From positions 744,001 to 808,000 of the forward strand of contig JACRMV010000001.1 of NCBI GenBank assembly GCA_016235025.1: a DNA stretch of 64,000 nt, in the 5' to 3' direction. Positions 31,172-38,930 of the stretch are shown one piece after another. Every line of letters begins with the position of its first letter. Position 1 is the stretch's first letter. Source of the DNA: Rhodocyclales bacterium. GTDB taxonomy: Bacteria; Pseudomonadota; Gammaproteobacteria; Burkholderiales; Rhodocyclaceae. The position numbers and the translations under genes were made by a program. Under the pieces are notes generated by a model. The model saw only the letters and a program-made list of their open reading frames with translations. It was not told the DNA's origin and ran no database searches.

Positions 31172-33574
31172 TCACATCCCCTGCGGCGCCGTGTCACCCG
31201 CGCCGAGTTTTTCACCGGTGCTGCCAGCAGCTCCTGCATCAGCTTCCGGCACAGTGCTCCTCCCTCTTGCCAGACCAAAATCGAACGCAAAGTCATCGAC
31301 GCGCACTACCCTGTCGCGCAAGGCATTGCGGTGTTCCATGCAGTCGTGCTCCTGCGCCGTGATGATGCCGCAGGCAAAGGCGGCGCTGGCGATGTCGCGC
31401 ACGTTGCCCAGCGGATTGCCGGCAAAGCGTCCCGCCTTTTCGGCTTCACGGATTTTTGCCTCGATGGGCTCCGCCGCCAGCGTCGCCGCCAGCGCCTGCT
31501 CGATCGCGCCGACCGGTTCGGCGTCGGTTTGCGGCACGAAACATTCGGCGGTCAGCCGGTCGCGGGTCGCCGAGGGCTGGATCAAGAGACTGGCGACCTG
31601 GTGCCCAAGATCGTCGGACGGAACCACATAGGGGTGTCCCCAGGGGAAAACCATCCGATACAGCAGGCCGCCAATCCAGCGATTGGGGAAGTTCGCAATT
31701 ACGCCATCGAACGCCTGCTGCGTCTTGTAGATCGCATCCCAGATCGCCCAGTGCGCGAGCGGCGCATCGGCGCATTGCCGGCCTTCGGCTTCGTAGCGTT
31801 TCAAGGTGCAGGAGATCAGGTACATCTGCGACAGCGCATCGCCAAGCCGGGCGGAAAGCTTCTCGCGGCGCTTGACTCCGCCGCCAAGCACCAGCAGCGA
31901 GACATCGGCGAGAAAGGCAAAAGCGGCGGAAAAGCGCGTCAGTTGCTGGTAATAGCGGCGCATCTCGGGGGCGACGTCGGCCTCCAGCGAAACAAAGTGC
32001 GAACCGGTCATCCCCAGCCACAGGGTACACAGGCCATTCCTGATGGCATAGGCGGCATGCGCCCACAGCGCCTGGTCGAAGTCGACCAGCCCCTGCCGGT
32101 GGTCCGGATGCTGCGCTGCATGCATCTCGGCCAGCAGGTAAGGATGGCAGCGGATTGCGCCCTGACCGAAGATGATCAGGCTGCGGGTCAGGATGTTCGC
32201 CCCCTCGACGGTGATGCTGATCGGAATCTGCTGGTAGGCGCGGCCGAGGAAGTTCGCCGGGCCGAGGCAGATGCCTTTGCCGCCGAGCACATCCATGCCG
32301 TCATTGACCACCTGCCGCGCCCGCTCCGTCACATGGTATTTGGCGATGGCGGAAACCACCGACGGCTTCTCGCCCAGATCGACCGCTCCGGCCGTCATGG
32401 TACGCACGGCATCGACCATGTAGGTATAGGCGCCGATGCGCGTCAGCGCCTCTTCAATGCCCTCGAACTTGCCGATGGCCATCTTGAACTGGCTGCGCAC
32501 GCGGGCATAGCCGCCGACCGCGCGCGCGGTGATTTGCGCCATGCCGGTGTTCGACGAGGGCAGCGAGATCGAGCGCCCCGCCGCCAGCGATTCCATCAGC
32601 ATGCGCCAGCCCTGGCCGGCCATCGCCGGGCCGCCGATGATGAAATCGAGCGGCATGAAGACATCCTGCCCGGAAGTCGGCCCGTTCATGAACATCGCAT
32701 TGAGCGGGAAATGGCGGCGGCCGATGACCACACCGGGATGATCGCGCGGCACCAGCGCGCAGGTAATGCCGATATCCTTTTTGTCGCCCAGCAGACCATC
32801 GGGGTCGAACAGGTGGAACGCCAGACCAAGCACCGTACACACCGGCGCCAGCGTGATGTAGCGCTTGTCCCAGGTGACGCGCATGCCGATGACTTCACTG
32901 CCCTGCCAGAGCCCCATGCAGACGATGCCGCAATCGGGAATCGCGGCGGCATCGGAACCGGCCCAGGGGCTGGTCAGGGCGAAGGCTGGCACGTCGACGC
33001 CCTGCGCCAGACGCGGCAGATAATGGTTTTTCTGCTCGTCGGTGCCGTAGTGCAACAGCAATTCCGCCGGGCCGAGTGAATTCGGCACCATCACCGAAAC
33101 CGCCAGCGCCGAAGAGCGTGTCGATACCTTGGTGATCACCTGCGAGTGCGCATAGGCGGAAAATTCCAGGCCGCCATAGCGCTTCGGAATAATCATGCCG
33201 AGGAAACCTTTTTGCTTCAGGTAAGCCCAGGCCACCTCGGGCAGATCGTGGAGTTCGTGCGTTACCTGCCAGTCATCGACCAGGCGGCAGGCTTCCTCCA
33301 CCTCGTTATCCATGAAGGCCTGTTCTTCCGGCGTCAGCTTCGGCGCCGGATAGGCCAGGAGTTTTTTCCAGTCGGGATTGCCGCGGAACAACTCCCCTTC
33401 CCACCAGACCGTTCCCGCTTCCAGCGCTTCGCGCTCGGTATCCGACATCTGCGGCAACAGCTTGCGATAAGCCGCGAACAAGGGCGCACTCAGCAGTGCA
33501 CGACGCAAGGGACGCACCACCACCAGAGCGACAAGGGCAGCAGCAACGAACACCAGTGCCAAGGCAAGACTCAC
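31172..33574 (-). CDS. fadE: Acyl-CoA dehydrogenase, FadE type
   Basis: A protein of about 800 residues with an N-terminal membrane segment (VSLALALVFVAAALVALVVV) and the large FadE architecture: GFLGMIIPKRYGGLEFSAYAHS, SNTGMAQITARAVGGYARVRSQFKMAIGKFEG and a long C-terminal FadE domain. It does the first oxidation of beta-oxidation. AAGGAGG overlaps the first GTG (33580), so the second GTG at 33574 is preferred. The last residues (EKLGAGDTAPQGM) are encoded by a copy of the interspersed repeat, so the native C-terminus appears altered. Confidence 0.94.
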   Translation of the reverse strand: MSLALALVFVAAALVALVVVRPLRRALLSAPLFAAYRKLLPQMSDTEREALEAGTVWWEGELFRGNPDWKKLLAYPAPKLTPEEQAFMDNEVEEACRLVDDWQVTHELHDLPEVAWAYLKQKGFLGMIIPKRYGGLEFSAYAHSQVITKVSTRSSALAVSVMVPNSLGPAELLLHYGTDEQKNHYLPRLAQGVDVPAFALTSPWAGSDAAAIPDCGIVCMGLWQGSEVIGMRVTWDKRYITLAPVCTVLGLAFHLFDPDGLLGDKKDIGITCALVPRDHPGVVIGRRHFPLNAMFMNGPTSGQDVFMPLDFIIGGPAMAGQGWRMLMESLAAGRSISLPSSNTGMAQITARAVGGYARVRSQFKMAIGKFEGIEEALTRIGAYTYMVDAVRTMTAGAVDLGEKPSVVSAIAKYHVTERARQVVNDGMDVLGGKGICLGPANFLGRAYQQIPISITVEGANILTRSLIIFGQGAIRCHPYLLAEMHAAQHPDHRQGLVDFDQALWAHAAYAIRNGLCTLWLGMTGSHFVSLEADVAPEMRRYYQQLTRFSAAFAFLADVSLLVLGGGVKRREKLSARLGDALSQMYLISCTLKRYEAEGRQCADAPLAHWAIWDAIYKTQQAFDGVIANFPNRWIGGLLYRMVFPWGHPYVVPSDDLGHQVASLLIQPSATRDRLTAECFVPQTDAEPVGAIEQALAATLAAEPIEAKIREAEKAGRFAGNPLGNVRDIASAAFACGIITAQEHDCMEHRNALRDRVVRVDDFAFDFGLARGRSTVPEADAGAAGSTGEKLGAGDTAPQGM
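31188..31211 (-). repeat. Interspersed 24-bp repeat copy at the 3' end of fadE
   Basis: 20 of 24 bases match. Read in frame as EKLGAGDTA, five codons before the fadE stop. Confidence 0.75.
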
Positions 33575-33736
33575 CGCCACCTCCTTTTATCGAATTTACG
33601 GCGCGTTGATCAGCACTCCGTCATTCATGGTTTTGCCTACTATATCCCATGCGAGGCGAATTGCAGCCCCGGCGTCCGACGCAAGGTTTTCCCTTATAGT
33701 GCAAGGGATGCGATCTCTTTCAAATGGACTCCCGAC

Positions 33737-34951
33737 ATGAACGACATCATCATCATTGGCGCCGGACTGGCCGGACTGACCGTAGCCGAGACGCTGCGTG
33801 CAGAAGGCCATGCCGGAACAATCACCCTGCTGGGCGCTGAACCCTATCCGCCCTACCACCGGCCGCCTCTCTCGAAAGGTTACCTGCTGGGGCAAACCAC
33901 CGAGGCGCATGTGATGATGCGCGCGCCGGAAATGCTGGCGAAGAAAAACATCACGCTGAAAGTCGGCGCTGGCGTCACGGCGATTGACCGCAGCGCACGG
34001 ACAATTACCCTGGCCGACGGCTCGACGCTGGCTTATGACGGCCTTGCGCTGTGCACCGGCTCACGCCTGCGCGCCCTGCCGCTTGCCGGCGCCGAGTGGC
34101 GGGGTGTGCATGGCCTGCGTTCGCTGGATGATGCGAAAGCCATCGCGGCGGCACTGGAAACAGTACAGAACATGGTGGTCATCGGCGGCGGCTTCATCGG
34201 CCTCGAAATCGCTGCTGCCGCACGCAAGAAAGGGAAACAGGTCACCGTGCTGGAAGCCGCCGACCGCCTGATGGCTCGCGTTGTCTCGCCGCCCATCTCG
34301 CAGTTCTATCTCGATCTGCACAGCGAGCATGGCGTCGATATCGTGCTCGGGGCCAAAGTGACGGAACTGCTTGGCAACAACGGACAGATCGCCGCCGTCA
34401 GAACCGCCGACGGTCGCGAATTCCCGGCCGGACTGCTGATCGTCGGCATCGGCGTCATCGCCAATGTCGAACTGGCGCAAGCCGCAGGGCTGGAAGTCGA
34501 TGGCGGCATCGTGGTCGATGCCTGCAGCCGCACGGCCGATCCGGCCATCGTCGCCGCCGGCGACTGCACCCTGCGGCGACTGGAAGACGGCCGCCTGTTG
34601 CGCCTCGAATCGGTACAGAATGCGACGGAACAGGCCAAGTCCGCCGCCTTCGCGCTGCTCGGCAAGGAGCGGCCATTTACCGCCGCACCGTGGTTTTGGT
34701 CCGACCAATATGACATCAAGCTGCAGATGATCGGGCTGACGGTGGGCTTCGATCAGGCCGTCCTGCGCGGCAAACCGGAAGAGCGGAAGTTCTCGGCCTT
34801 CTATTACCGCGACGGCAAGCTCCTCGCCATCGACTCGATCAACCAGCCAGCCGACCACATGACCGGCCGCAGGCTCTTCGAACAGGGCGTATCGCCAACG
34901 CCGGAGCAGGCGGCCGATACCGGTTTTGCGCTGAACGTGCTGCTCAGTTAG
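33737..34951 (+). CDS. FAD-dependent NAD(P)H:ferredoxin/rubredoxin reductase-like protein
   Basis: A 404-residue oxidoreductase with two dinucleotide-binding folds: IIIIGAGLAGLTVAETLRAEG (FAD) and MVVIGGGFIGLEIAAAARKKGKQVTVLE (NADH). PYPPYHRPPLSKGYLLG and the C-terminal FWSDQYDIKLQMIGLT match the ferredoxin-reductase components of class I dioxygenases and P450 chains. No ferredoxin or oxygenase is adjacent. KVGAGVTA at residues about 75-82 is encoded by a repeat-like stretch. It converges on the Cys-repeat gene with an 8-base overlap of ends. Confidence 0.9.
   Translation: MNDIIIIGAGLAGLTVAETLRAEGHAGTITLLGAEPYPPYHRPPLSKGYLLGQTTEAHVMMRAPEMLAKKNITLKVGAGVTAIDRSARTITLADGSTLAYDGLALCTGSRLRALPLAGAEWRGVHGLRSLDDAKAIAAALETVQNMVVIGGGFIGLEIAAAARKKGKQVTVLEAADRLMARVVSPPISQFYLDLHSEHGVDIVLGAKVTELLGNNGQIAAVRTADGREFPAGLLIVGIGVIANVELAQAAGLEVDGGIVVDACSRTADPAIVAAGDCTLRRLEDGRLLRLESVQNATEQAKSAAFALLGKERPFTAAPWFWSDQYDIKLQMIGLTVGFDQAVLRGKPEERKFSAFYYRDGKLLAIDSINQPADHMTGRRLFEQGVSPTPEQAADTGFALNVLLS
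33958..33981 (+). repeat. Interspersed 24-bp repeat-like copy in the FAD reductase gene
   Basis: 21 of 24 bases match; read in frame as LKVGAGVTA. K-V/L-G-x-x-V-T-A is also plausible native sequence for this family, so origin is uncertain. Confidence 0.5.
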
Positions 34952-35405
34952 CCGCAGGCGGAGCGCCCGCCGGGGCGGCGTTCTGCCGCTGCTCACGGCG
35001 TTCTTCGCGACGCTCCTTCATCTTCTCCCGCATCTGCGCTTTCTTTTCCTCACAAGCCTTCGGATCGGCCGCGCACTGCTTCTTCATTTCTTCGTGCCGC
35101 GCCTTCATTTCCGCGCATTCTTGCGGATGCTCGGCGCACATTTTTTCGCGCATCTTCTCCCGATGTTCCTGACGGATTTCCTTGCAGTGCGCGGGGTCCT
35201 TTTCGCAGGCGGCACGCACCTCTTCATGTTCCTTCTTCATGCGCTCCTTCATCTCGGCGCATTTTTCCGGGTTCGCCGCGCAGTGCTTTTGCATTCTTTC
35301 GCGCATTTCTTCGCGCTGCATACCCGGGCCGCTGCCGGCAGGAGGTTCGGCATACGCGAGGGAAACTCCGGCAGCCAGCATCAATGCAACAAACAATTTG
35401 GTCAT
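34944..35405 (-). CDS. Secreted/periplasmic protein with four C-X6-C repeats
   Basis: A 153-residue protein not recognised as a named family. A signal peptide (MTKLFVALMLAAGVSLAYA) is followed by a highly charged Lys/Glu/Arg/Met-rich helical region with four cysteine pairs: C42/C49, C67/C74, C90/C97 and C111/C118. Each pair is C-X6-C and they recur every 21-25 residues, with motifs such as CAANPEKC and CAEHPQEC. The C-terminus is Ala/Pro-rich. AAGGAG precedes the ATG. The pattern suggests helical hairpins joined by disulfides, or metal binding. The same frame is open far upstream, but that part is antisense to moaA. Confidence 0.82.
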   Translation of the reverse strand: MTKLFVALMLAAGVSLAYAEPPAGSGPGMQREEMRERMQKHCAANPEKCAEMKERMKKEHEEVRAACEKDPAHCKEIRQEHREKMREKMCAEHPQECAEMKARHEEMKKQCAADPKACEEKKAQMREKMKERREERREQRQNAAPAGAPPAAN

Positions 35406-35610
35406 GGTATTTCTCCTTTTGAAAATCAGATCACAAAATTCGATGACGAAACCGGGCGTTTGCATGCACGGCAAACTGGACACCGACATCATGGCACCGA
35501 TGCTACCGTATCGATGTAAGCAGAAACTCTCCATCTGAAAGAAACCGTAACTCCATGTTTCAAGTAGGGGTAAACATCGCCCCGGAGCGCCGCAAATCGC
35601 CTTAAACCTC

Positions 35611-35639
35611 TTGCCCATATGCATTTCACAGCATATAGT
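35611..35639 (+). promoter_or_regulatory. Candidate moaA promoter
   Basis: TTGCCC (35611-35616), a 17-base spacer, and TATAGT (35634-35639). Transcription would start about 35646, almost at ATG 35649, so the mRNA could be leaderless. It also argues against the ATG at 35619, which lies inside the promoter. Confidence 0.5.
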
Positions 35640-35648
35640 TTGAACCCC

Positions 35649-36731
35649 ATGAATGCCATCGAACGCATCATTCCGATCACCGTCGCGCCAGCGCCGACTT
35701 TTTTGGCGGCGACTCCGGCCGCGCCGGGCGAAGCCTTGCGCGACACGCGCGGACGGGCGGTGCGTGACCTGCGTATCTCGATCACCGACCGCTGCAATTT
35801 CCGCTGCGTGTATTGCATGCCGAAAACCGTCTTTGGCCGCGATTACCCGTTCCTGCCGCGCAACGAGCTGTTGTCGTTCGAGGAAATCGAACGCATCGCC
35901 CGCGCCTTCGTCGCCCAGGGCGTGGAAAAAATCCGTCTCACCGGCGGCGAGCCGCTGCTGCGCCACGATCTCGAACGACTGATCGAGCAACTGGCGAAGC
36001 TGCCGGTGGAAATCACGCTCACCACCAACGGCTCGCTGCTGGCGAAAAAGGCGCAGACGCTCAAGGATGCGGGGCTGCACCGCGTCACCGTCAGCCTCGA
36101 CGCCCTCGACGATGCCATCTTCAAGCGCATGAGCGATGTTGAGTACGCCGTGAGCGACGTGCTCGCCGGCATCGAAGCCGCCGCCGCAGTCGGCCTGGCT
36201 CCGGTCAAGGTCAATTGCGTGGTCAAGCGCGGCGTCAATGACAATCAGATTCTTCCGCTGGCACGCCACTTTCGCGGCAGCGGCCAGATTTTGCGCTTCA
36301 TCGAGTACATGGACGTCGGCAGTTCCAATGGCTGGAAGATGGACGAGGTGTTGCCCTCCGCCGAGGTCGTCGCCCGCATCGATGCCGAATTCCCGCTGGC
36401 CGCCATCGGCGCCAACTACGCGGGCGAGGTCGCCGAACGCTGGCGCTATGTCGACGGCAGCGGCGAGATCGGCGTCATTTCCTCGGTAACGCAGGCGTTC
36501 TGCGGCAGCTGCACGCGCATCCGGCTCTCCACCGAGGGCAAGCTCTACACCTGCCTGTTCGCCCAGAGCGGGCACGATCTGCGCGCGCTGCTGCGCAGCG
36601 GCGGCAGCGATACCGAACTCACGGGTGCCATCGCCGGCATCTGGCGCGCGCGCGGTGACCGTTATTCGGAGATTCGCACCGCAGAAACTGCCGGCGCAAA
36701 AAAGATCGAAATGTCTTACATTGGCGGCTGA
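35649..36731 (+). CDS. moaA: GTP 3',8-cyclase MoaA (molybdenum cofactor biosynthesis)
   Basis: A radical SAM enzyme of about 360 residues. The N-terminal 4Fe-4S motif is [10 protein letters not shown], the C-terminal cluster cysteines are in [19 protein letters not shown], and the GTP-binding region includes [12 protein letters not shown]. It starts molybdopterin synthesis by converting GTP to 3',8-cyclo-7,8-dihydro-GTP. The N-terminal tail before [10 protein letters not shown] is unusually long and contains [11 protein letters not shown], encoded by a 22/24 repeat copy. moeA follows 24 bases later. Confidence 0.95.
   Translation: MNAIERIIPITVAPAPTFLAATPAAPGEALRDTRGRAVRDLRISITDRCNFRCVYCMPKTVFGRDYPFLPRNELLSFEEIERIARAFVAQGVEKIRLTGGEPLLRHDLERLIEQLAKLPVEITLTTNGSLLAKKAQTLKDAGLHRVTVSLDALDDAIFKRMSDVEYAVSDVLAGIEAAAAVGLAPVKVNCVVKRGVNDNQILPLARHFRGSGQILRFIEYMDVGSSNGWKMDEVLPSAEVVARIDAEFPLAAIGANYAGEVAERWRYVDGSGEIGVISSVTQAFCGSCTRIRLSTEGKLYTCLFAQSGHDLRALLRSGGSDTELTGAIAGIWRARGDRYSEIRTAETAGAKKIEMSYIGG
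35679..35702 (-). repeat. Interspersed 24-bp repeat copy in the 5' part of moaA
   Basis: 22 of 24 bases match; read in frame as TVAPAPTF, upstream of the conserved MoaA core. Confidence 0.85.
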
Positions 36732-36755
36732 CCAATAACCTGCTTTCCTGCTGTC

Positions 36756-38039
36756 ATGACTTCACTGCTGCAAACCTTCTCCTGTCTTGACGACTACGAC
36801 CCGAATGCGCTGCCGGTCGAGCGCGCCCGTGCGCTGATTCTCGATGCCCTGACGCCGGTCAGCGGCCAGCAGCGCACCTTCATCCGCCAGGCGCTTGATC
36901 ACATTCTGGCAGCCGATGTCATCTCGCCGGTCGACGTCCCGGCGCACGACAACTCGGCGATGGACGGCTGGGCGGTGCGCTTCGACGACCTCGCGCCGGC
37001 GGGCGAGACGCGCCTGAAAAACATCGGTACGGCCTTCGCCGGGCGCGCCTTCGACGGAAAAGTCGGCACTGGCGAGACGGTGCGCATCATGACCGGCGCC
37101 GTCCTGCCGGAGGGTGTCGATGCCGTGGTGGTGCAGGAAATCGTCCGCATCGAAGGCGATGCCGTCGTCATTCCACCCGGCCAGCACCGTGAGCAGAACC
37201 TTCGCCGGCGCGGCGAAGACCTGCGCGCCGGCAGCCCGGCGATTCACGCCGGCAAACTGCTGCGTCCGGCCGAACTTGGCATCATCGCCTCGCTCGGCAT
37301 CGCCGAAGTCAGCGTATGCCGGCCCGTGCGCGTCGCGTTGTTTTCCACCGGCGACGAGCTCTGCTCGATCGGCACGCCGCTGTTTCCCGGCGCGGTGTAC
37401 GACAGCAACCGCTACACGCTGTGGGGCATGCTCACGCGTCTCGGCTGCGATGTCATCGACATGGGCGTGGTCAAGGACGATCCGGCGGCGCTGGAAACCG
37501 CCTTCCGCAAAGCCGCCGCCTGCGCCGATGCGATCATTACCACGGGCGGCGTTTCGGTCGGCGAAGCCGATTTCATCAAGCAGTTGATGGCACAACTCGG
37601 CGAGGTCGCGTTCTGGAAAATCGCCATGAAACCCGGCCGCCCGATGGCCTTCGGTCGCATCCAGCCCGATGGCGAAAAGCGCCCCGGCACCTGGCTGTTC
37701 GGCCTGCCCGGCAACCCGGTCGCGGTGATGGTGACCTTCTACCAGTTCGTGCGTCCGGCTCTGCTCAAGCTGGCCGGCTGCAACCCCGCGCCCGTCGTGC
37801 CCTGCCTGCCCGCACGCTGTGTCGAGCCATTGAAAAAAGGCAAGGGCCGCACCGAGTTCTACCGTGGCATCCTGTTCCAGGACAAGGACGAATGGTGCGT
37901 GCGCCCCACCGGCGCGCAAGGCTCGGGCATTCTCAAATCAATGTCGGAAGCCGACTGTTTCATCGTCCTCGAGCCGGAGCGCGAAAAAGTCGGCGCTGGC
38001 GAGACGGTGAATGTGCAGCTGATGCACGGGCTGGTGTAA
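36756..38039 (+). CDS. moeA: Molybdopterin molybdenumtransferase MoeA (copy 1)
   Basis: A 427-residue MoeA that inserts molybdate into adenylated molybdopterin. Landmarks: DVPAHDNSAMDGWAVRF, GETVRIMTGAVLPEGVDAVVVQE, RRRGEDL, FSTGDEL, YDSNRYTLWGMLTRLGCDV, TTGGVSVGEADFIKQ, KPGRPMAFG and LFGLPGNPVAVMVTF. Repeat-like stretches encode KVGTGETV at 37058-37081 (partly native motif) and KVGAGETV near the C-terminus at 37985-38008. Probably cotranscribed with moaA. A second MoeA is encoded at 38931-40184. Confidence 0.95.
   Translation: MTSLLQTFSCLDDYDPNALPVERARALILDALTPVSGQQRTFIRQALDHILAADVISPVDVPAHDNSAMDGWAVRFDDLAPAGETRLKNIGTAFAGRAFDGKVGTGETVRIMTGAVLPEGVDAVVVQEIVRIEGDAVVIPPGQHREQNLRRRGEDLRAGSPAIHAGKLLRPAELGIIASLGIAEVSVCRPVRVALFSTGDELCSIGTPLFPGAVYDSNRYTLWGMLTRLGCDVIDMGVVKDDPAALETAFRKAAACADAIITTGGVSVGEADFIKQLMAQLGEVAFWKIAMKPGRPMAFGRIQPDGEKRPGTWLFGLPGNPVAVMVTFYQFVRPALLKLAGCNPAPVVPCLPARCVEPLKKGKGRTEFYRGILFQDKDEWCVRPTGAQGSGILKSMSEADCFIVLEPEREKVGAGETVNVQLMHGLV
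37058..37081 (+). repeat. Interspersed 24-bp repeat-like copy inside moeA copy 1
   Basis: 22 of 24 bases match, encoding KVGTGETV. The following GETVRIMTGA is native family sequence, so part of the match may be convergent. Confidence 0.5.
37985..38008 (+). repeat. Interspersed 24-bp repeat copy near the 3' end of moeA copy 1
   Basis: 23 of 24 bases match; read in frame as KVGAGETV, about ten codons before the stop. Confidence 0.85.
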
Positions 38040-38057
38040 ACGCCCGTCGATTGCGTC

Positions 38058-38203
38058 AGAGCTTGTGAAGAAATCGTGGCGAGCGGGCCGCAGCGGGGCG
38101 CGGCCGGAGCGCAGAAACCGGAATGTACGTTGTTGTACATGAGGATTTCGAGCACCGCCCAAACCCCGATCCGGCACGCGCAGTAGATTTATTCACAAGC
38201 TCT
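38058..38203. mobile_element. MITE-like 146-bp element between convergent moeA and moaE
   Basis: Terminal inverted repeats of 17 bases match at 16 positions: AGAGCTTGTGAAGAAAT at 38058-38074 and ATTTATTCACAAGCTCT at 38187-38203. The interior is GC-rich with a smaller TGTACG...GTACAT-type dyad and no credible gene. The right end overlaps the moaE stop codon. The structure is typical of a non-autonomous miniature transposable or REP-like element. No target-site duplication was confirmed. Confidence 0.65.
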
Positions 38204-38667
38204 CAGGTCAGCCAGCGCTCCGCCGCTGCATCGTCTGTCTCGCGCGCATCGACCCAGCGGCCGCCCTCCGGCGTCTCTTCCTTCTTCCAGAACGGAGCGC
38301 GGGTCTTCAGGTAATCCATGATGAACTCGCAGGCGGCAAAGGCGTCGCCGCGATGCGCGGAGGACACTGCAACAAAAACGATCTGCGCTCCGGGCAGCAG
38401 CCGGCCGACGCGGTGAATCACCCGAACACCGAACACATCCCAGCGGTCTTTCGCCTCGTCGACGATTGCCGCGAGAGCCTTTTCGGTCATGCCGGGATAA
38501 TGTTCCAGCGTCAGCGTCGCCACCTGGCCTGGCGTATCTCCGTGCAACTTGTCGGCGCGCACATAACCGATGAAACTGGCCACCGCGCCAACATCGACGC
38601 GACCTGCGGCCAACGCAGCCATCTCGGCGCCGGCATCGAAATCCGCTTCCTGCACACTGACCGACAT
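38203..38667 (-). CDS. moaE: Molybdopterin synthase catalytic subunit MoaE
   Basis: A 154-residue MoaE with GAVASFIGYVRAD, TLTLEHYPGMTEKAL, RVIHRVGRLLPGAQIVFVAVSSAHRGDAFAACEFIMDYLKTRAPFWKKEE, including the active-site lysines. With MoaD it converts cyclic pyranopterin monophosphate to molybdopterin. It starts one base after the moaD stop. Its stop codon is overlapped by the end of the MITE-like element, so the last residues could have changed on insertion. Confidence 0.95.
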   Translation of the reverse strand: MSVSVQEADFDAGAEMAALAAGRVDVGAVASFIGYVRADKLHGDTPGQVATLTLEHYPGMTEKALAAIVDEAKDRWDVFGVRVIHRVGRLLPGAQIVFVAVSSAHRGDAFAACEFIMDYLKTRAPFWKKEETPEGGRWVDARETDDAAAERWLT

Positions 38668-38668
38668 C

Positions 38669-38923
38669 TCAACCCCCCGTCACCGGCGGGAAGAAAGCCA
38701 CTTCGTCGCCCGCCTTGAGCGGCGCCTCCAGCCCGACCATTTGCTGATTCACTGCCGCCCGCAGGTTCTTTGCCGTGGCCAGCGCCGACCACGGCTCGCC
38801 GCGCGCCGCGAGATGGTCGCGCAAGGCGCCGACCGTGCCGATACCGGCAGGCAAATCGAGGCGTTCGGCCGAGACGCCGAGCGCCTCGCGCAAACCCGCA
38901 AAGAACAGTACGTTAATGTTCAT
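38669..38923 (-). CDS. moaD: Molybdopterin synthase sulfur carrier subunit MoaD
   Basis: An 84-residue ubiquitin-fold protein starting MNINVLFFAGLREALG and ending in the required Gly-Gly (FFPPVTGG). The C-terminal glycine carries the thiocarboxylate donated to MoaE. The short start at 38923 is chosen because it begins at the first beta strand; the longer frame adds 30 unrelated residues overlapping moeA2. Confidence 0.94.
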   Translation of the reverse strand: MNINVLFFAGLREALGVSAERLDLPAGIGTVGALRDHLAARGEPWSALATAKNLRAAVNQQMVGLEAPLKAGDEVAFFPPVTGG

Positions 38924-38930
38924 TAAATGC

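Noticed and set aside
38123-38314. Small open frames inside the MITE-like element
   Set aside because: They exist only because the element is GC-rich; they cross its inverted repeat and lack an RBS.
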